64,000 bases of DNA. Origin: Flexistipes sp. (GTDB lineage: Bacteria; Chrysiogenota; Deferribacteres; Deferribacterales; Flexistipitaceae). The notes below the pieces were generated by a model. That model saw only the letters and a program-made list of their open reading frames with translations. It was not told the origin of the DNA and did not search any database. Below, in pieces: positions 34,058 through 42,493 of the stretch; the first letter of the stretch is position 1, and the number at the start of each line of letters is the position of its first letter. The translations under genes and the position numbers were made by a program. The stretch lies in NCBI RefSeq assembly GCF_036172515.1, contig NZ_JAXKVW010000014.1, positions 1 through 64,000 of the forward strand, in the 5' to 3' direction.

Positions 34058-34759
34058 ATGAAATCGGACAGTTGGTGGAAATCCCTCGGCTTTGCTACGC
34101 AGGGAGTGCTTTATGCGGTTAAAACCGAAAGAAATCTCAAGATTCACATCTTTTTGGCTATTGCCGTTTTATTTATTTCTCTTTTTTTCGATCTGGCTTT
34201 TCTGGAATATGTAATATTTGCATTGACCATTACGCTTGTTATTGCATCAGAACTTTTTAATACAGCCATCGAATACATAATAGATGCTCTGATACCTGAG
34301 CAATCCGAAACCGCCCGGGTGATAAAAGATGTTTCTGCGGGTGCTGTTTTGGTAACGGCATTTGGAGCGATTTTTGTCGGATATTTTGTTCTTTTTGACA
34401 GAATGCGCAAAATTGCTAATATGTCTCTGAGTAATCTCCCCAACCTTCCCGACCACATAGCGGTTATTTCCCTGTTTATAACTATTTGTTTTGTTGTGAT
34501 TTTTAAAACGATGAGTGTTAAAGGGATACCTCCCATAATAGGCGGGATGCCTTCCGGACATGCAGCGATATCGTTTTCAATACTTGTTTCCGTAGCATAC
34601 ATTACAAAAGATTTTCTGGTAATTCTTCTGGTTACTGTTCTGGCTCTTCTGGTGAGCCACTCACGTATTCAACTGAACATACACACCCTTAAGGAAGTGG
34701 CTATGGGCGGCATATTAGGGGCTGTGATAACGTTTTTTATATATGTATTTTTTTTGTGA
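34058..34759 (+). CDS. DgkA-type lipid kinase fused to a PAP2-like domain
   Basis: Residues 1-120 are a diacylglycerol/undecaprenol kinase of the DgkA family (LGFATQGVLYAVKTERNLKIH, ELFNTAIEYIIDAL, KDVSAGAVLVTA) with three membrane helices. Residues 130-233 resemble the PAP2 phosphatase superfamily, with MPSGHAAISFSI and SHSRIQLNIHTLKEVAMGG. The first PAP2 motif (KxxxxxxRP) is not clear; the segment reads KGIPPIIGGMPSGH. A kinase and a phosphatase for polyprenyl carrier lipid on one chain suggests undecaprenyl phosphate recycling at the inner membrane (inference). The ribosome site AGAGGTGAG is rather far from the ATG. Confidence 0.85.
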   Translation: MKSDSWWKSLGFATQGVLYAVKTERNLKIHIFLAIAVLFISLFFDLAFLEYVIFALTITLVIASELFNTAIEYIIDALIPEQSETARVIKDVSAGAVLVTAFGAIFVGYFVLFDRMRKIANMSLSNLPNLPDHIAVISLFITICFVVIFKTMSVKGIPPIIGGMPSGHAAISFSILVSVAYITKDFLVILLVTVLALLVSHSRIQLNIHTLKEVAMGGILGAVITFFIYVFFL

Positions 34760-34768
34760 GGTGAAAAC

Positions 34769-36064
34769 TTGGAAGACGGTGTAACGTTATATTCAGTGTT
34801 GATAATTATTTGTCTGGTGATGTCGGCTTTCTTTTCTTCGACGGAGACTGCTCTGACGTCGTTAACAGAGCTTAAAATCAACCATATTATTCACGAAAAG
34901 GGCAGTAAAGCAAAAGCGCTGGAATTGTGGCTGCTGCACCCAAACAAGGTACTGAACACCATACTTATAGGAAATAATATCTTTAATATTCTGGGCTCTG
35001 TTCTGGCTGCAGAGATAGCGAATATAATGTTTAACAACACACCCATTGCTCTTGTTACAGGTGTTATGACTCTGATGATTTTGATTTTTGGTGAAATAAC
35101 ACCCAAAACCTTTGCAAAACACAATGCCGAGGCATTTTCACTGTTTGCAATAAAAATTCTCAGGTTGTTTTATACTGTTTTTTATCCGGTTTCCTATTCC
35201 CTGAACGTTTTTGTAAAGGTTTTAATAAAATTTATGGGCGGTGAAGTGGAAAAGATTGGTCCGAGTATTACTGAGGATGAGTTGGAATTTCTTATTTCTG
35301 TTGGTGAAAAAGAGGGTGTGCTGGAGAATCAGAAGCGGGAAATGCTGCATAATATTTTTGAAATCAGCGATACCATAGCAAGGGAAGTTATGGTTCCCAG
35401 AACGGATATGACAATACTGAAAGTGGATCAACCGATTAATGATATTATAAATGTCGTCAGCCAGACGGAATATTCCAGAATTCCCGTTTATGAAAACAGG
35501 ATGGATAATATCATTGGGATTTTATATGTTAAAGATCTGCTGAAATATATTAAAGAGGATTTTGCTTCTATAGATATCCGCAAAATCATGAGGAAAGTGT
35601 ATTTTGTTCCGGAAACCAAAAAAATTGACGATCTGCTCAGGGAATTTCAGTTAAACAGAATACACCTGGCTGTAGTCGTGGATGAATATGGCGGAGTGTC
35701 GGGGATTGTAACTTTGGAAGATATTTTGGAAGAAATAGTCGGTGAAATAAGAGATGAGTACGACAAAGAGGATGATGATATTGTTGAGAAATCTTCCGAG
35801 TCGGAATATATTGTCAGAGCCAGGATGGATGTGGATGATTTCTGTGATTTTTTCGGACTGGAAAAATCCGAAGACATGGATGAGTATGAGACTCTTGGAG
35901 GGCTTATATATGACCTAGCCGGTAAAATCCCCGATGTTGGTGACGAGTTTAATCTTGATGGTTATACACTTACGGTGATTGAAAAAGAGAGCAGAAAACT
36001 TAAAAAAATTAAGGTGGTAAGAAACGAAGTTAATGAAGACTCAGAAGATGAACGATATGAGTAA
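34769..36064 (+). CDS. HlyC/CorC family transporter-associated protein (CNNM/DUF21 and CBS domains)
   Basis: Residues 1-190 are a DUF21/CNNM membrane domain with FFSSTETALTSLTELK and VTGVMTLMILIFGEITPKTFAK; residues 200-330 are two CBS domains (VMVPRTDMTILK, RIPVYENRMDNIIGILYVKD, VVDEYGGVSGIVTLEDILEE); residues 345-425 are the CorC_HlyC domain (DEYETLGGLIYDL). The family is associated with divalent cation, especially magnesium, transport. It starts with TTG after GAGGTG. The end overlaps era by eight bases. Confidence 0.92.
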   Translation: MEDGVTLYSVLIIICLVMSAFFSSTETALTSLTELKINHIIHEKGSKAKALELWLLHPNKVLNTILIGNNIFNILGSVLAAEIANIMFNNTPIALVTGVMTLMILIFGEITPKTFAKHNAEAFSLFAIKILRLFYTVFYPVSYSLNVFVKVLIKFMGGEVEKIGPSITEDELEFLISVGEKEGVLENQKREMLHNIFEISDTIAREVMVPRTDMTILKVDQPINDIINVVSQTEYSRIPVYENRMDNIIGILYVKDLLKYIKEDFASIDIRKIMRKVYFVPETKKIDDLLREFQLNRIHLAVVVDEYGGVSGIVTLEDILEEIVGEIRDEYDKEDDDIVEKSSESEYIVRARMDVDDFCDFFGLEKSEDMDEYETLGGLIYDLAGKIPDVGDEFNLDGYTLTVIEKESRKLKKIKVVRNEVNEDSEDERYE

Positions 36065-36932
36065 GTTTGGCGTTGTAACAATAATTGGCCGTCCGAATGT
36101 CGGCAAATCCACACTTTTGAATTATATTCTCGGAGAAAAGATTACAATCATTTCCTCCAAACCCAATACAACAAGAACCGTGGTTAAAGGGATAAAAACC
36201 ACGAAAGATTATCAGGCTGTGTTTGTGGATACTCCGGGTATTCATAATGCAAGGGATAAAATCAACCGGCTCATGGTGGATCAGGCAGTTTCAAGCTTGA
36301 GTATGGTGGATGTTATTTATCTTATGATGGAACCTGATGAGATATTTGCGTCTGAGTTTAACTATATAATGAGCCTGCTGAATGAGCTCAGTACTCCGAA
36401 ATTTTTGTTGATTAATAAAATTGATGCTTACAAAAGACACGAAATTTATAAGATAGCCGATACCGCCTTTAAAAAGGGTGATTTTAAATATGTTTTACCC
36501 ATCTCTGCAAAGAAAGGCACCAATGTGGAAAAGCTGCTGAATCTGACTGTCGAAGAGTTTAGCAGTGCCGGTGCTTTTTACGATGAAGAAGAAATTACGT
36601 CAGTCCCGGAAAAATTTCTTATTGCAGAATTCGTAAGGGAGCAGGTTTTCAACTATATGAAAGATGAGCTGCCTTATGATACCCTTGTGGAATGTGAAAG
36701 TTTGGAAGAGGAAAATGACAAGCTCTTTGCCAGTGTTGCCATAATTGTAAAAAGGGATTCCCAGAAAGGGATGATAATAGGCAGGCAGGGGCAGAATCTT
36801 AAAAATATAGGTAAAAGCGCCAGGCAAAATCTTAAAAAGTTTTTTGGAGTTCCAATACATCTTGAATTATGGGTGAAAGTCAAATCGAATTGGCAGGACA
36901 GTGATGAGTATTTAAGTATCCAGGGGTTGTAA
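36057..36932 (+). CDS. era: GTPase Era
   Basis: Ribosome assembly GTPase with G1 GRPNVGKS, G2 TTRTVVKG, G3 DTPGI, G4 NKID and G5 SAKKG, followed by the KH domain (GMIIGRQGQNLKNIGKSARQ, LELWVKVKSNWQ). It binds 16S rRNA in 30S maturation. ATG at 36057 is chosen because it lies at the end of the upstream gene and gives MSKFGVVTIIGRPNVGKS; an in-frame ATG at 36033 would add eight residues. Era beside a CorC-like gene, recO and ybeY upstream is a common gene order. Confidence 0.95.
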   Translation: MSKFGVVTIIGRPNVGKSTLLNYILGEKITIISSKPNTTRTVVKGIKTTKDYQAVFVDTPGIHNARDKINRLMVDQAVSSLSMVDVIYLMMEPDEIFASEFNYIMSLLNELSTPKFLLINKIDAYKRHEIYKIADTAFKKGDFKYVLPISAKKGTNVEKLLNLTVEEFSSAGAFYDEEEITSVPEKFLIAEFVREQVFNYMKDELPYDTLVECESLEEENDKLFASVAIIVKRDSQKGMIIGRQGQNLKNIGKSARQNLKKFFGVPIHLELWVKVKSNWQDSDEYLSIQGL

Positions 36933-36938
36933 TTCCGG

Positions 36939-37637
36939 ATGAAACGGATAAAAACACCCGCTATTATTTACAAAATGATGATGTATTCGGATAAATCTGC
37001 TATTGCCACAGCATTTTCCCTGTCTCACGGCAAAATCAAACTTTTTATAAACAAAGCTTATTCCAAACGCGGAGGCATATCAAAAATGCTGCCGGGAGAT
37101 CTGGATTTTCTCAAAAAAAGCAGTTCGGATTTAAACAAATTTTATGCTTTTTATCAGAATATCGGTATGTCGCACTTTTTGGAATCACCTGCTGTTTATC
37201 TGCGTATGAATCTTATATTTGAAGTTTTTGATATGTTTTACGGCCTTGACATGCCGGATGAACGGTTGTGGCGTTTGCTTATGAATGTCACACCCCATAA
37301 TTTCCGCAAGTCCTCAATTTATATTAGTGATTATATTTTGAGCGAATCAGGGTTCAGAGATAACTTTATTTTTTGTTCCTCATGTGATAAACATATGGTG
37401 GAAGGGTTTCTGGAAGATGGCAGAATTTTTTGCATGGATTGTTCAAAAGGAAACGGATTTTACATTGACGAAAAACTGGTGGAAATCTTTAATGCTTTGG
37501 ATGATAATGAATTATACAAAAAGCTTTTTGTGATAAGTGATGTGGAAATGATGTACTGGGATTTCTTTCAGAAATATTTCAACAAAATTACAGGAAAAAA
37601 TCTTAAAACCCTGGATACACTTAAACTTATTGAATGA
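36939..37637 (+). CDS. recO: Probable DNA repair protein RecO
   Basis: Shape and length (232 aa) fit RecO, which assists RecF/RecR in loading RecA. The N-terminal part (MKRIKTPAIIYKMMMYSDKSAIATAFSLSHGKIKLFINKA) is an OB-fold-like opening as in RecO, and a four-cysteine zinc site follows (FCSSCDKH ... IFCMDCSKG, about residues 145-170). The sequence is divergent, so the call rests on this pattern and on its place just after era, the usual recO position. The next gene starts at its end. Confidence 0.78.
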   Translation: MKRIKTPAIIYKMMMYSDKSAIATAFSLSHGKIKLFINKAYSKRGGISKMLPGDLDFLKKSSSDLNKFYAFYQNIGMSHFLESPAVYLRMNLIFEVFDMFYGLDMPDERLWRLLMNVTPHNFRKSSIYISDYILSESGFRDNFIFCSSCDKHMVEGFLEDGRIFCMDCSKGNGFYIDEKLVEIFNALDDNELYKKLFVISDVEMMYWDFFQKYFNKITGKNLKTLDTLKLIE

Positions 37638-37647
37638 GAGGCAAAAG

Positions 37648-38544
37648 TTGCAAATAAAAAAGCACACATTACAGACGCCGTATCCTGTGGGCCCTGTCCA
37701 TTTTTATACCTATGAAACGGACAGGTATGTTTTGATTTTTGATACGGGGCCGAGAACGGAAGAAGCTGCGAAATATGTTGAAGAATTATTCGATAATAAA
37801 AAGCAAAAATTTCTTTTTATAACCCACTGTCACGTTGACCATTATGGTATGCTGGATTTCTTTGAAAGGCGTGATGACACGGAGATTTTTATTTCAAAAT
37901 ATGATTTGTTTAAATTTGACAAAGTTGACGAACGGTTGGAAAAATTAAAACGGCTTCTTGCCGGGGAAGGATTCCCGGAGAATATTATTTCATCTGTTGA
38001 AGGGAGTCTTCGCTACTTCAAATATTCCGTTCCTTTTCCGAAGCGTTATAATGTGTTGGAGGAAAATGAAAATTATGTATCAGAACTCGGAATTGCATTT
38101 GAAAGGTGCCCCGGCCATTCACAGAGCGATATCCTCTATAAAATTAACGGCAGTGCTGTAAGCGGCGATATAATTCTAAGAAACATATTTCAGACGCCCC
38201 TGCTTGATATGGATTTTTATGATACTGACAGAAGATTCAAAAATTACGATGCATTTATAAATACCGCAATGAAGCTGAAGAGCATGAAAAATTATAACTT
38301 TTTGCCCGGTCATCGGGACTATATTGGCTCAGTTGATGAGCGGTTAAGATTTTACGTTAGAAAAGTAAAAGATCGCGCGGCTTTTTTGGAGGAAATGTGC
38401 AGCGAATGCACAGTATACGAGGTTGTGAAGAAACTGGTTAATGATGTGACTGAAAATCCTTTCTCTACATATATAAAAGCTTCAGAGACCTTTTTTATAA
38501 AAGATTATCTTTCTTCACCATCCAAACTTGACGGAATATTATAA
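37648..38544 (+). CDS. Metallo-beta-lactamase-fold hydrolase
   Basis: The MBL fold is shown by FLFITHCHVDHYGMLDFF (HxHxDH), CPGHSQSDILY (third metal histidine), SGDIILRN and LPGHRDYI. It looks like a glyoxalase-II-like hydrolase of unknown substrate with a C-terminal helical region. TTG at 37648 is preferred since GAGAGG lies six bases upstream; a TTG at 37630 would overlap recO. Convergent with the following minus-strand gene, with which it overlaps by a few bases. Confidence 0.85.
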   Translation: MQIKKHTLQTPYPVGPVHFYTYETDRYVLIFDTGPRTEEAAKYVEELFDNKKQKFLFITHCHVDHYGMLDFFERRDDTEIFISKYDLFKFDKVDERLEKLKRLLAGEGFPENIISSVEGSLRYFKYSVPFPKRYNVLEENENYVSELGIAFERCPGHSQSDILYKINGSAVSGDIILRNIFQTPLLDMDFYDTDRRFKNYDAFINTAMKLKSMKNYNFLPGHRDYIGSVDERLRFYVRKVKDRAAFLEEMCSECTVYEVVKKLVNDVTENPFSTYIKASETFFIKDYLSSPSKLDGIL

Positions 38545-39411
38545 TGGAATGTAATTGTAATAAATCTGGTTATTGATTTCCACTTCGCTTAAGGTAATTG
38601 TTCCTGAGCCGCAGGCAATTTCCGCTCCGTTTTCATCATTTTTGATTATTTCACCCGGCTCTCCAAAATGTCCCTGCCATTTTTCTGTTTTGGCCCTGAA
38701 CACTTTAACTTTGGTTCCTTCCGAATAAAAATAAGCGCCGAAAAACGGTCTGCTGAATGCCCTGATCTGATTGTAAATACTGTATGCATCCCGCCCAAAA
38801 TCTATTATGGCGTTTTTTGAACGTTTTCGGATAATATAGAAGGCTTCATCTTCGTTTTGCGGAAGGGTTTTGTAATTTTTCAGCCCGTTTTTTTCAACAT
38901 TTATAATAAATTCAGCTGATATATTCACAATATTTTCTATAAAATCTTCCGGATAATCGTCATATTCGATTCGCAGCGCTTTCTGATATATGATATCTCC
39001 GGCATCAACTTTCCCGGAAGGCTTGTAAAAAGTGACTCCGCTTTGATAAACTCCCTTCTCAAACTGTTCGCTGATACATCCATACCCTCTGTATTTTGGA
39101 AGAAGAGACGGCTGCATCTGAATGACATTAAATTCAGGTCTGCTTTTTTTGAAGAAATCTTTAGTCCAGTCGATGCATACGGCATTATCACAGTCCAGTC
39201 TGTCTAGAATGTTTTTATTGTATTCATACTTATTATTCTGCAGATACATTATACTGAATTTGTCCTCAAAAGGTGAAAAATCCTTTGACTGACCGGTACG
39301 TCTGAAAGCGGTATCGTATGTGATTATCTTCGGGTAAAAGTTAAGCGAGTGTAGCTTTTCCAGAAGTTTAAATCCAATAATATTGGCTGTGAAAACTGCT
39401 GTTCTTACCAA
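38539..39411 (-). CDS. Formyltransferase-like protein with degenerate active site
   Basis: A 290-residue protein of the formyl transferase fold (methionyl-tRNA formyltransferase type), recognised by PSLLPKYRGYGCI, GVTFYKPSGKVDAGDIIYQK and a C-terminal OB-like region (RAFSRPFFGAYFY, KVKVFRAKTEKW, GEPGEII). The usual N-x-HPSLLP catalytic motif here reads Q-M-QPSLLP (residues 98-103): both the Asn and His are replaced, while the Asp (136) is kept. Transfer activity is thus doubtful. The start is TTG overlapping the end of the DUF2207 gene, with no clear ribosome site, in an operon with it. Confidence 0.78.
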   Translation of the reverse strand: MVRTAVFTANIIGFKLLEKLHSLNFYPKIITYDTAFRRTGQSKDFSPFEDKFSIMYLQNNKYEYNKNILDRLDCDNAVCIDWTKDFFKKSRPEFNVIQMQPSLLPKYRGYGCISEQFEKGVYQSGVTFYKPSGKVDAGDIIYQKALRIEYDDYPEDFIENIVNISAEFIINVEKNGLKNYKTLPQNEDEAFYIIRKRSKNAIIDFGRDAYSIYNQIRAFSRPFFGAYFYSEGTKVKVFRAKTEKWQGHFGEPGEIIKNDENGAEIACGSGTITLSEVEINNQIYYNYIPL

Positions 39412-41120
39412 CTTCCACCGCCTCCGCCGCCGAAACCGCCGCCGGAGAATCCTCCGCCTCCACCAAAACCGCCGGAACCTGAAGATTTGGGCTGTGAGCT
39501 CATTGTGCTGCTCATGGATTTTGCAGAGCTTTCAATTGAGCTGGCAAGGTATATCAATGAAAAATTATCCATGGTACGGCTGCGGTACCATGAAGGCGGA
39601 CTGGTCAGAATATTTTCAAATTTTTCAGCCCACTTTGTTGTCAGTCCGAAAACAACGGCATATGGGAGTGTCTTGTCAAAATATGAAGGATCCTTTTTTA
39701 AGAAAATTTTAAGCTTCGGTTCCTCAACCATATTTATAAAATCTTTAAAACCTTTTACCTTTTGGTACCTTTTTAAGCCGGCATCCGTTTTTTTAGGCAT
39801 TATATATCCGAAAATAAAAACGATGACAGAAGTGAGAGCCCCTGCAATAATAAAATCTATTCTGTGCAAACTGGCTCCGAGATATATCCCGGCAAAAAGT
39901 ATAATTGCAGCTGCTGATTTCATCAGTCTGCCCAGCTGCCTGCTGAAACCTTCGTAAACCCCGCTTTTGTTTATTTCTTCACGCAGCTGTTCTTTTGCCT
40001 GTTTCATATATGTGTAAAAATTGTCTTTTAGTGTGGATACCCGGACGTTGGTTGTGTTCGCAGGAAATAGTCCGTAAAAGATTGTTTTTTCAAAAGGTTT
40101 TGCATCCTTATTAAGCTCTTTTTCTTTTGTCAGGATATAGTCTTTGGATGAGAAGAACCCTTCATCCTCAACTTCTTCAATACTGATAAAACCTTTTGAT
40201 GCCCAGTAGAAGATAAGTGAAGTTAAATCTCTGTTATCCCCTTTGTCATCTATAATAAAACCGGCTTCAGCAGGTGTGATTTTATCAGGTATTTTATAGT
40301 GGACAACGTCTATTATGCTTTTGTCTTTGCCGATAAAATACCATAAAGCAAAAAGGGCAACAAGCACGAAAATAGGGATAAACAAAGCCCAATTGCCGGA
40401 TATAAAAAGCTGCAACGATTTAAAATAGGATATGTTTCCCAAATATCCTGGCGGAAATTTTATCCCTACAGTCAGCCCTTCGCCTGGAGAGAACGGTTTT
40501 TCAGTCGATCCGTATATTGCTTTTGGCTTAATTTTTACTGTATCAACTTTTTTCTTCTCACCATAGCTGCCCCTGAAAAGAAAAAAATCGTCTTTGTTTA
40601 AATTCAGCGGTTTTGGCAGAAAAATCGAGAATGTTGAATTTTCAATACTAACAGGCCATTCGGTGCCAATCAGATTCCAGTAAAATTCCTGACGGTCTTC
40701 GAAATTGAGGATTCCGCCAGCCACTTTATAAGAAATATTATACTTTACACGGCCTCTGACATATTTATTGGCGGAGCCTATTCTTATCGTTATGAAATTA
40801 CCATCTTTGCTGATTTTATAATTATAGTTTTCAACATTGATGTCATATATGTTTAGTTTGTAAGCGTCTTTTGCTGAGCCTGAAAACGAAGTAAATTCCG
40901 CAGACAGATTTTGTGCATCTGTTATCTCATATTTATAAGGGATTTTTCTGAAAATTCCGTGTCTGGGGGATGAGAATCTTACTGTCAATTCTTCTTTTAC
41001 TTCAATTACTGAGTTACTTTGGAGAAAAATTTCGTTACTGTAATTTTCTATGGTAAAATATTCAGCATGAGCAAAACTACTTACAAAAAACAGCAGGACT
41101 AAAGAAAAAAGTTTTTTCAT
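39405..41120 (-). CDS. DUF2207 family membrane protein
   Basis: A signal peptide (residues 1-19) precedes an extracytoplasmic DUF2207 domain (FSSPRHGIFRKIPYKYE, FYWNLIGTEWPV), a membrane segment near 235-258, a cytoplasmic part with two further membrane segments near 400-445, and a glycine-rich C-terminal tail ending GGGGGSW. The tail type is usual for this family. The function is unknown; family members are commonly encoded with LemA proteins, as here, where lemA ends two bases upstream. Probably an inner-membrane partner of LemA. Confidence 0.9.
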   Translation of the reverse strand: MKKLFSLVLLFFVSSFAHAEYFTIENYSNEIFLQSNSVIEVKEELTVRFSSPRHGIFRKIPYKYEITDAQNLSAEFTSFSGSAKDAYKLNIYDINVENYNYKISKDGNFITIRIGSANKYVRGRVKYNISYKVAGGILNFEDRQEFYWNLIGTEWPVSIENSTFSIFLPKPLNLNKDDFFLFRGSYGEKKKVDTVKIKPKAIYGSTEKPFSPGEGLTVGIKFPPGYLGNISYFKSLQLFISGNWALFIPIFVLVALFALWYFIGKDKSIIDVVHYKIPDKITPAEAGFIIDDKGDNRDLTSLIFYWASKGFISIEEVEDEGFFSSKDYILTKEKELNKDAKPFEKTIFYGLFPANTTNVRVSTLKDNFYTYMKQAKEQLREEINKSGVYEGFSRQLGRLMKSAAAIILFAGIYLGASLHRIDFIIAGALTSVIVFIFGYIMPKKTDAGLKRYQKVKGFKDFINMVEEPKLKIFLKKDPSYFDKTLPYAVVFGLTTKWAEKFENILTSPPSWYRSRTMDNFSLIYLASSIESSAKSMSSTMSSQPKSSGSGGFGGGGGFSGGGFGGGGGGSW

Positions 41121-41122
41121 CG

Positions 41123-41677
41123 CTAAGAAAAAGAAACCTCTACATTTTGTCGTTCAGCAGCTTCTATTTCAAAAAAATCACGTTTTTTAAAGCTAAAAGC
41201 ATTTGCTATAATAACCGAGGGAAAAGCTTCACACAGAATATTATAGTCCCTTACTACTGCATTATAATAACGGCGTGCCATCTGAATGTTTTCTTCAATT
41301 TCCGACAATGTGTTCTGAAGATTCAGGAAATTTTCATTAGCTTTTAAGTCAGGATAATTTTCGGAAAGTGCGAAAATGCTCTTCAGCGTTTCACTCAGCA
41401 TATTTTCAGCCTTTGCCTTTTCTTTTACCCCTTCTGCATTCATCGCCATATTTCTTGCTTTTGTAACGTTTTCCAGAGTAGTTTTTTCGTGGGACGCATA
41501 TCCTTTTACCGTTTCTACAAGATTCGGAATCAAATCATATCTTCTTTTCAGCTGAACATCAATGCCGCTGAAAGACTCATCCGCCTGATTTCTCAAACTG
41601 ATAAACTTGTTATAATAATAAATAAGTAAAAGGATGACAATTAGAATTAAAACTATTATAATTATTCCGGTTATCAT
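41123..41677 (-). CDS. LemA family protein
   Basis: One N-terminal membrane segment (residues 3-24), then the helical LemA domain: YNKFISLRNQADESFSGIDV, LKRRYDLIPNLVETVKGYA, EIEENIQMARRYYNAVVRDYN and FPSVIIANAF. The length of 184 residues is normal. Exact role unknown. First gene of a minus-strand unit lemA - DUF2207 - formyltransferase-like, and divergent from the RNase Z-like gene with a 57-bp shared upstream region. Confidence 0.92.
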   Translation of the reverse strand: MITGIIIIVLILIVILLLIYYYNKFISLRNQADESFSGIDVQLKRRYDLIPNLVETVKGYASHEKTTLENVTKARNMAMNAEGVKEKAKAENMLSETLKSIFALSENYPDLKANENFLNLQNTLSEIEENIQMARRYYNAVVRDYNILCEAFPSVIIANAFSFKKRDFFEIEAAERQNVEVSFS

Positions 41678-41699
41678 AGTTTATGCTCCATATTAAGTT

Positions 41700-41726
41700 T
41701 TGAAATTTATATTAAATTATTATATC
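41700..41726 (+). promoter_or_regulatory. Promoter close to the RNase Z-like start codon
   Basis: TTGAAA (41700-41705), 15 bp, TATATC (41721-41726); the ATG at 41735 lies eight bases further, so the leader would be zero to two bases. No ribosome binding site is seen in the ATCATCAATTT segment. Confidence 0.4.
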
Positions 41727-41734
41727 ATCAATTT

Positions 41735-42481
41735 ATGAAAGGTAAAAGTATTAAATTTACAATTTTGGGTTCCGGCAGCGCTGTTCCTTTTGAAAACAGG
41801 GCATCTGCTTCCTACCTTTTGGAAACAAACGGCGGTAAATTTTTGCTCGATTGCGGTTTCGAATGCGTAGGCAGATTAAGCGCGGCAGGGATTGATTTGG
41901 ATGAGCTGAGCGGTATATTTATCAGCCATAAACATCCGGATCATTTTATGGGACTTATACATTTGCTTTTTGCTTTGAAATCTCCTTTTTACAACAGACT
42001 GAACCCCCTTTATATAACTGGATTTGAAGGAATTGAGGAATATTTTAACAGTTTCAGGAAAATATTGGGGAAATGGGTTGAGCCTGGATTTGATGTCAGA
42101 TTTTCAGACAAAGATGAGCTTGATATTGCTGACTGTAATTTTCATCTCTTCCCTACAGTACATTCTGAAGAATCTACCGGAGTATATATTATTGTTGATG
42201 GTAAAAAAATAGTTTATACTTCAGATACGGAATACTCTGATTCCTATCTGGAGTACCTGCAGGATGCAGAACTGGCGGTTCTTGATTGCGCAGCTTCAAC
42301 GGAATTTCCGGTTGAAGGGCATATGAACTACAGAGAGGGGCTGGCCATGGCCGAAAAAGCCGGAGTAAAGCGATTGGTGTTCAGCCATTTTTATCCGAAC
42401 AGTGCGGATTTTGCCCTGAGCAGGCTGGATACCGATGTGGAATTTTATAAAGCAAATGATCTTATGAGTTTATATTTATAA
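41735..42481 (+). CDS. RNase Z-like metallo-beta-lactamase-fold hydrolase
   Basis: A 248-residue MBL protein of the RNase Z/arylsulfatase-like group: FTILGSGSAVP start motif, ASYLLETNGGKFLLDCG, FISHKHPDHFMGL (HxHPDH), TVHSEES, VYTSDTEYSD and LVFSHFYP. It lacks the exosite insert that marks canonical RNase Z, so the substrate is uncertain. No ribosome site precedes the ATG (see promoter). Gene korA begins 13 bp later and has its own GGAGG, suggesting co-transcription. Confidence 0.85.
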   Translation: MKGKSIKFTILGSGSAVPFENRASASYLLETNGGKFLLDCGFECVGRLSAAGIDLDELSGIFISHKHPDHFMGLIHLLFALKSPFYNRLNPLYITGFEGIEEYFNSFRKILGKWVEPGFDVRFSDKDELDIADCNFHLFPTVHSEESTGVYIIVDGKKIVYTSDTEYSDSYLEYLQDAELAVLDCAASTEFPVEGHMNYREGLAMAEKAGVKRLVFSHFYPNSADFALSRLDTDVEFYKANDLMSLYL

Positions 42482-42493
42482 ACGGAGGAATTT

